Positions 47,166 to 49,761 of a stretch of 49,761 nucleotides of DNA are shown here, piece after piece. The stretch is from Reticulitermes lucifugus (lineage: Eukaryota > Arthropoda > Insecta > Blattodea > Rhinotermitidae). Each line of letters opens with the position of its first letter. The stretch's first letter is position 1. Location of the stretch: the NCBI GenBank assembly GCA_026260175.1, contig JAKCWW010000305.1, forward strand, positions 63,830 through 113,590, in the 5' to 3' direction. A program made the translations under genes and the position numbers. The notes under the pieces were generated by a model, which saw nothing but the letters and a program-made list of their open reading frames with translations, was not told the DNA's origin and searched no databases.

Positions 47166-47737
47166 TCACAACTGGTCTTCATCTGATGAAAAAGTGAGAA
47201 CCCATGGTGTGGGTACAACCCCTGAAAAGTCTGGCAGTTCTTGATGCTCATCCCCACTCCCTCCTTCATCTCTATCACTATCATCTGAATCACTAACATC
47301 GTCTCTTAAACTAAGTGATCTAATTTGTTCAACAGCCCTGTGAAGTGATTCCTGTCGATCTGGTGTTGTGGTTCCACTGGCAGTTCCACCAGCCGGAGTC
47401 TGGGGTGTGTTTGTAGGCGGGACTGGGGTAGGGGTCATGGCACCATCAACACTCCCCTGAAGAGTAGGACTCTTTGGCCGGACCTCTTCTTCCCCTTGTT
47501 CCCCTGACATCTGCTGGTAGCCATCCAATCTTAGACCAGCAACGCCTTTTTTTGGTATTGTAGCAAGATCACGTTTAATACGTCGGCGACGGGAAGGGTC
47601 ATTTCGTCGTATCTGGAGCATTGCATCAAAATCAGCAACATACAGCAAACCTGCCACAAGAAGTTCACATATCCTTTCCCCTTTCTTGTAAGCTGTCTCC
47701 AGTTCTCGGCTTGTGCGTTCATCGTATTGCCACCAGC
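47166..47737 (-). CDS. RNF146: RNF146/Iduna-type E3 ligase, terminal exon (WWE domain plus acidic tail)
   Basis: RNF146 ubiquitinates poly-ADP-ribosylated proteins such as tankyrase and axin. Its WWE domain reads iso-ADP-ribose. This exon begins, after acceptor CTTTGCAG, with [14 protein letters not shown] and runs through [25 protein letters not shown] and [12 protein letters not shown], near-identical to the vertebrate WWE second half. The binding residues human Tyr144, Gln153, Arg163 and Lys175 (numbering from memory) are present. A Pro/Thr-rich then Asp/Ser-rich tail ends FSSDEDQL, about 189 residues encoded. RING and the first WWE strand lie on exons beyond the right edge. Entry phase is 1. 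Confidence 0.9.
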
Positions 47738-48117
47738 CTGCAAAGAGCCATAGATTTAGTAAGACCAACAGCAGCCCATGGCATCTTACTAAATTTTTCT
47801 CAAGGACCCATTATTTAACATATTTTATGCTACCTCACATTTATACGGCACATATATGTAATAATATAAAGAAGAGGAAAACTTTTGAAGCTTGCCTATA
47901 CAAATTAATAATTATTCTTACAAATTTCACTGGGTTTATAGACATCCTAACTACATGTGTTATACAACCATCTTTAAATAATGAAGCCATTAGGCATCAA
48001 ACTCAAAATTTGAAGAAACGTATGGGTACAATTTTCACAACCTAATTCTGAGTCCCATAAGTCAAGTTTTAAAATACACCTATCTCTGAAGTCAACGACA
48101 AATGAGAGATTTCAGGT

Positions 48118-48635
48118 TCCGCCGCGGTGTAGTTGACGCATTTGCTCTTCTGGGGTGTTACACGGAGTAGGGTGGTAGCTGGTTACATAGGTTTCAGGAC
48201 AACATTTCAATCCCATTTTCACAGGTTAAGCAGTCCAAGATGAATGCCTGGCACAATTGGATTTATTATTATATAAGGGATGGTGTGAGTGGTGACTGGT
48301 TCTCAGGAAAAGTGAGTCAATCAGGTTGCTGGATTGTGAAGTTGCCAACATGATGTGCTCTGGTGTCCCCTCTACCTCAAGCACTTCTACATCCCCCCCC
48401 CCCACATCCTGGTGGCAACTTCATGCTCCAGCAATCGCACTGCCCCCTCCATACTTTCCCTTACAACCAATCACTGTCCACACTATCTGCTATATAAAAA
48501 CGCATCCACCTGTCGGTATTGCTCTTGCTTGACTGCTTGACCCTTCACGATGGGGCCAATATGTTGTCCTAAAACATTGGTAACCAACTACGAACCTACA
48601 CCACGTCATATCCCAGAAGAGCAAAGGGCTCAAAA
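48118..48635. repeat. Inverted-repeat element between the two WWE exons
   Basis: Arms of about 48118-48225 and 48545-48635 are inverted copies at roughly 75% match (ATGTTGTCCTGAAACCTATG against ATGTTGTCCTAAAACATTGG, and CCCAGAAGAGCAAA in both). A related fragment occurs at 20395-20455. Between the arms is a C-run (48394-48403). The class is unknown; a Penelope-like or foldback element is possible. Confidence 0.55.
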
Positions 48636-49072
48636 AGGTGACATTCAAGGTTTCCACAGCATTGATATTAAAGATTCAGGTCTTCTGGGTGGTTATGCTG
48701 AACAGCAGCGTTATTGATTCCTTTCAAAAGAACATGCTACCTTATATTCGGAGGTTGAGGAGTTCGAGGCCTAATGCTTGAATACCAAGGCGTTACTGTC
48801 CTCCAAAACATCAGCAATCAATAACCCTGCTACCCAGCATAACAAGCCAGAAGACCTGAATCCTCAAAATAAAGGTTCTCATTACAAAACCAGACAAGTT
48901 AATCTTAAGTTTAGAAATGGAGATCAGACAAGGAGATTTCAAAAAGTGTTACGATCTGCATACAATGTAGGATGAACATATATAGCATTTGGTGTTTTAA
49001 ATTTTTTGGGCCTTCCTAGCAATTCTTACTAAATCTATGCTCAAGCATAAATGTTGGCATTTCTGCTCTTTT

Positions 49073-49284
49073 TCATCGCAGCCCAGCAATTCCTTTTCTT
49101 TCGGCTGTTTTAAGATCACGTTTGATTCTTCGCTTTTTTGTAGGGTCACATTTTCTGTATTGCTGACATTTTTTAAAGTCAATCACATACAGAGTCCCAC
49201 ATATAAGCATCTCACAACTCGACTCTCCAAGTTTAAACATTTCCTCGAGATCCATACTTGTGCGTTTGTCATACAGCCACCAAC
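49073..49284 (-). CDS. Second, diverged WWE exon of the RNF146 locus (ends right after the domain)
   Basis: After acceptor CCTCTAG, this exon starts GWWLYDKRTSMDLEEMFKLG at the same position and phase (1) as the RNF146 terminal exon 1.3 kb downstream. It continues LYVIDFKKCQQYRKCDPTKK, RRIKRDLKTAERKGIAGLR and then TGA, 69 residues. By hand alignment roughly half to 60% of residues match the other copy. The residues equivalent to Tyr144, Gln153, Arg163 and Lys175 are all kept. There is no frameshift. No RING-coding sequence lies between the two copies, so it is more likely an alternative last exon than a separate gene. A recent pseudo-exon is the alternative. Confidence 0.7.
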
Positions 49285-49761
49285 CTAGAGGACAGGAATT
49301 CATAAGTTATGCTGTGAATTTATATACACACACACACACAATAAAAAGAGAGAGTTCACTTTAAGAAATTATAAAAAAAATGGTACAGCCAACTGCTTCA
49401 GGAACATTATCAACTAAGAACATACTACCTTAAACACAACTTAGACAGCTGCATAATCTTCTAAGAATGGGGAGGGTGGATATCTGCTTAATTACACCAA
49501 GCAGAAAAGAATAATGCTTTATTAAGCACAAAAGAATAATGTTTATTAATCTTTAGTTTGAGCTATGTTTCCCACACATTTACCACATAGCACTGTCTCC
49601 TTCATCCATACTACTTGGGACTCATGTTACCTGTTGTATTACATTATGTTAATGTACAGTAATGCTGGAGAAGAATGGAAAAGATCAGTTGAACCGACCG
49701 TGTGAGAAATGAAGAAGTATTACACACAGTCAAGGAGGAGAGGAATATCCTACATACAATA
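49285..49761. other. RNF146 intron, right edge
   Basis: Contains a (CA)n run at about 49324-49340. No RING-encoding exon is visible before the window ends. Confidence 0.5.

Noticed and set aside
48997-49182. Minus-strand frame overlapping the second WWE exon
   Set aside because: Out of frame with the WWE-coding sequence, which matches RNF146 clearly.

Overview
The window is a piece of a repeat-rich animal genome: intron-containing genes with GT/AG splice sites, long AT-rich introns and many short transposon relics. The protein sequences are arthropod-like. The tRNA-derived SINEs resemble those I associate with cockroaches and termites (Blattodea), so an insect of that kind is my best guess; the placement is an inference. 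All recognisable genes lie on the minus strand. Two assembly gaps are present (50 N at 21843-21892, 190 N at 35800-35989).

Right edge (about 47.2-49.8 kb): the 3' part of an RNF146/Iduna-type ubiquitin ligase gene. The WWE domain exon is present twice in tandem. The distal copy (47737-47166) carries the usual long acidic tail. The proximal copy (49284-49073) is diverged but intact and stops right after the WWE domain. The RING part lies beyond the window.

Centre (44.9-16.3 kb): a full-length tudor gene. I assembled 12 coding exons by hand. All junctions keep phase, and the sum is 8163 nt, or 2720 residues, close to the size of Drosophila Tudor. It has ten Tudor domains, an Arg/Gly/Trp-rich linker between domains 3 and 4 spread over small exons, and a C-terminal tail with four copies of an IVPGSISRG-like peptide.

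Left (10.6-2.6 kb, continuing off the left edge): a short 86-codon ORF, possibly the APC/C subunit ANAPC16, followed after only 11 nt by the start of an Armitage/MOV10L1 piRNA helicase. A 12-codon upstream ORF overlaps the first start as ATGA. The layout suggests one dicistronic transcript. MOV10L1 is present through helicase motif II; motifs III-VI lie off the left edge.

Tudor and MOV10L1/Armitage are both core piRNA/germline factors: the helicase acts in piRNA precursor processing, and Tudor scaffolds methylarginine-bearing PIWI proteins in nuage and germ plasm. Here they are direct neighbours on one strand. Introns and spacers hold a mariner deletion derivative, a pogo/Tigger-like derivative, hAT-like and piggyBac-like MITEs, at least two families of SINE and several foldback palindromes. 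I found no rRNA, functional tRNA or CRISPR features.
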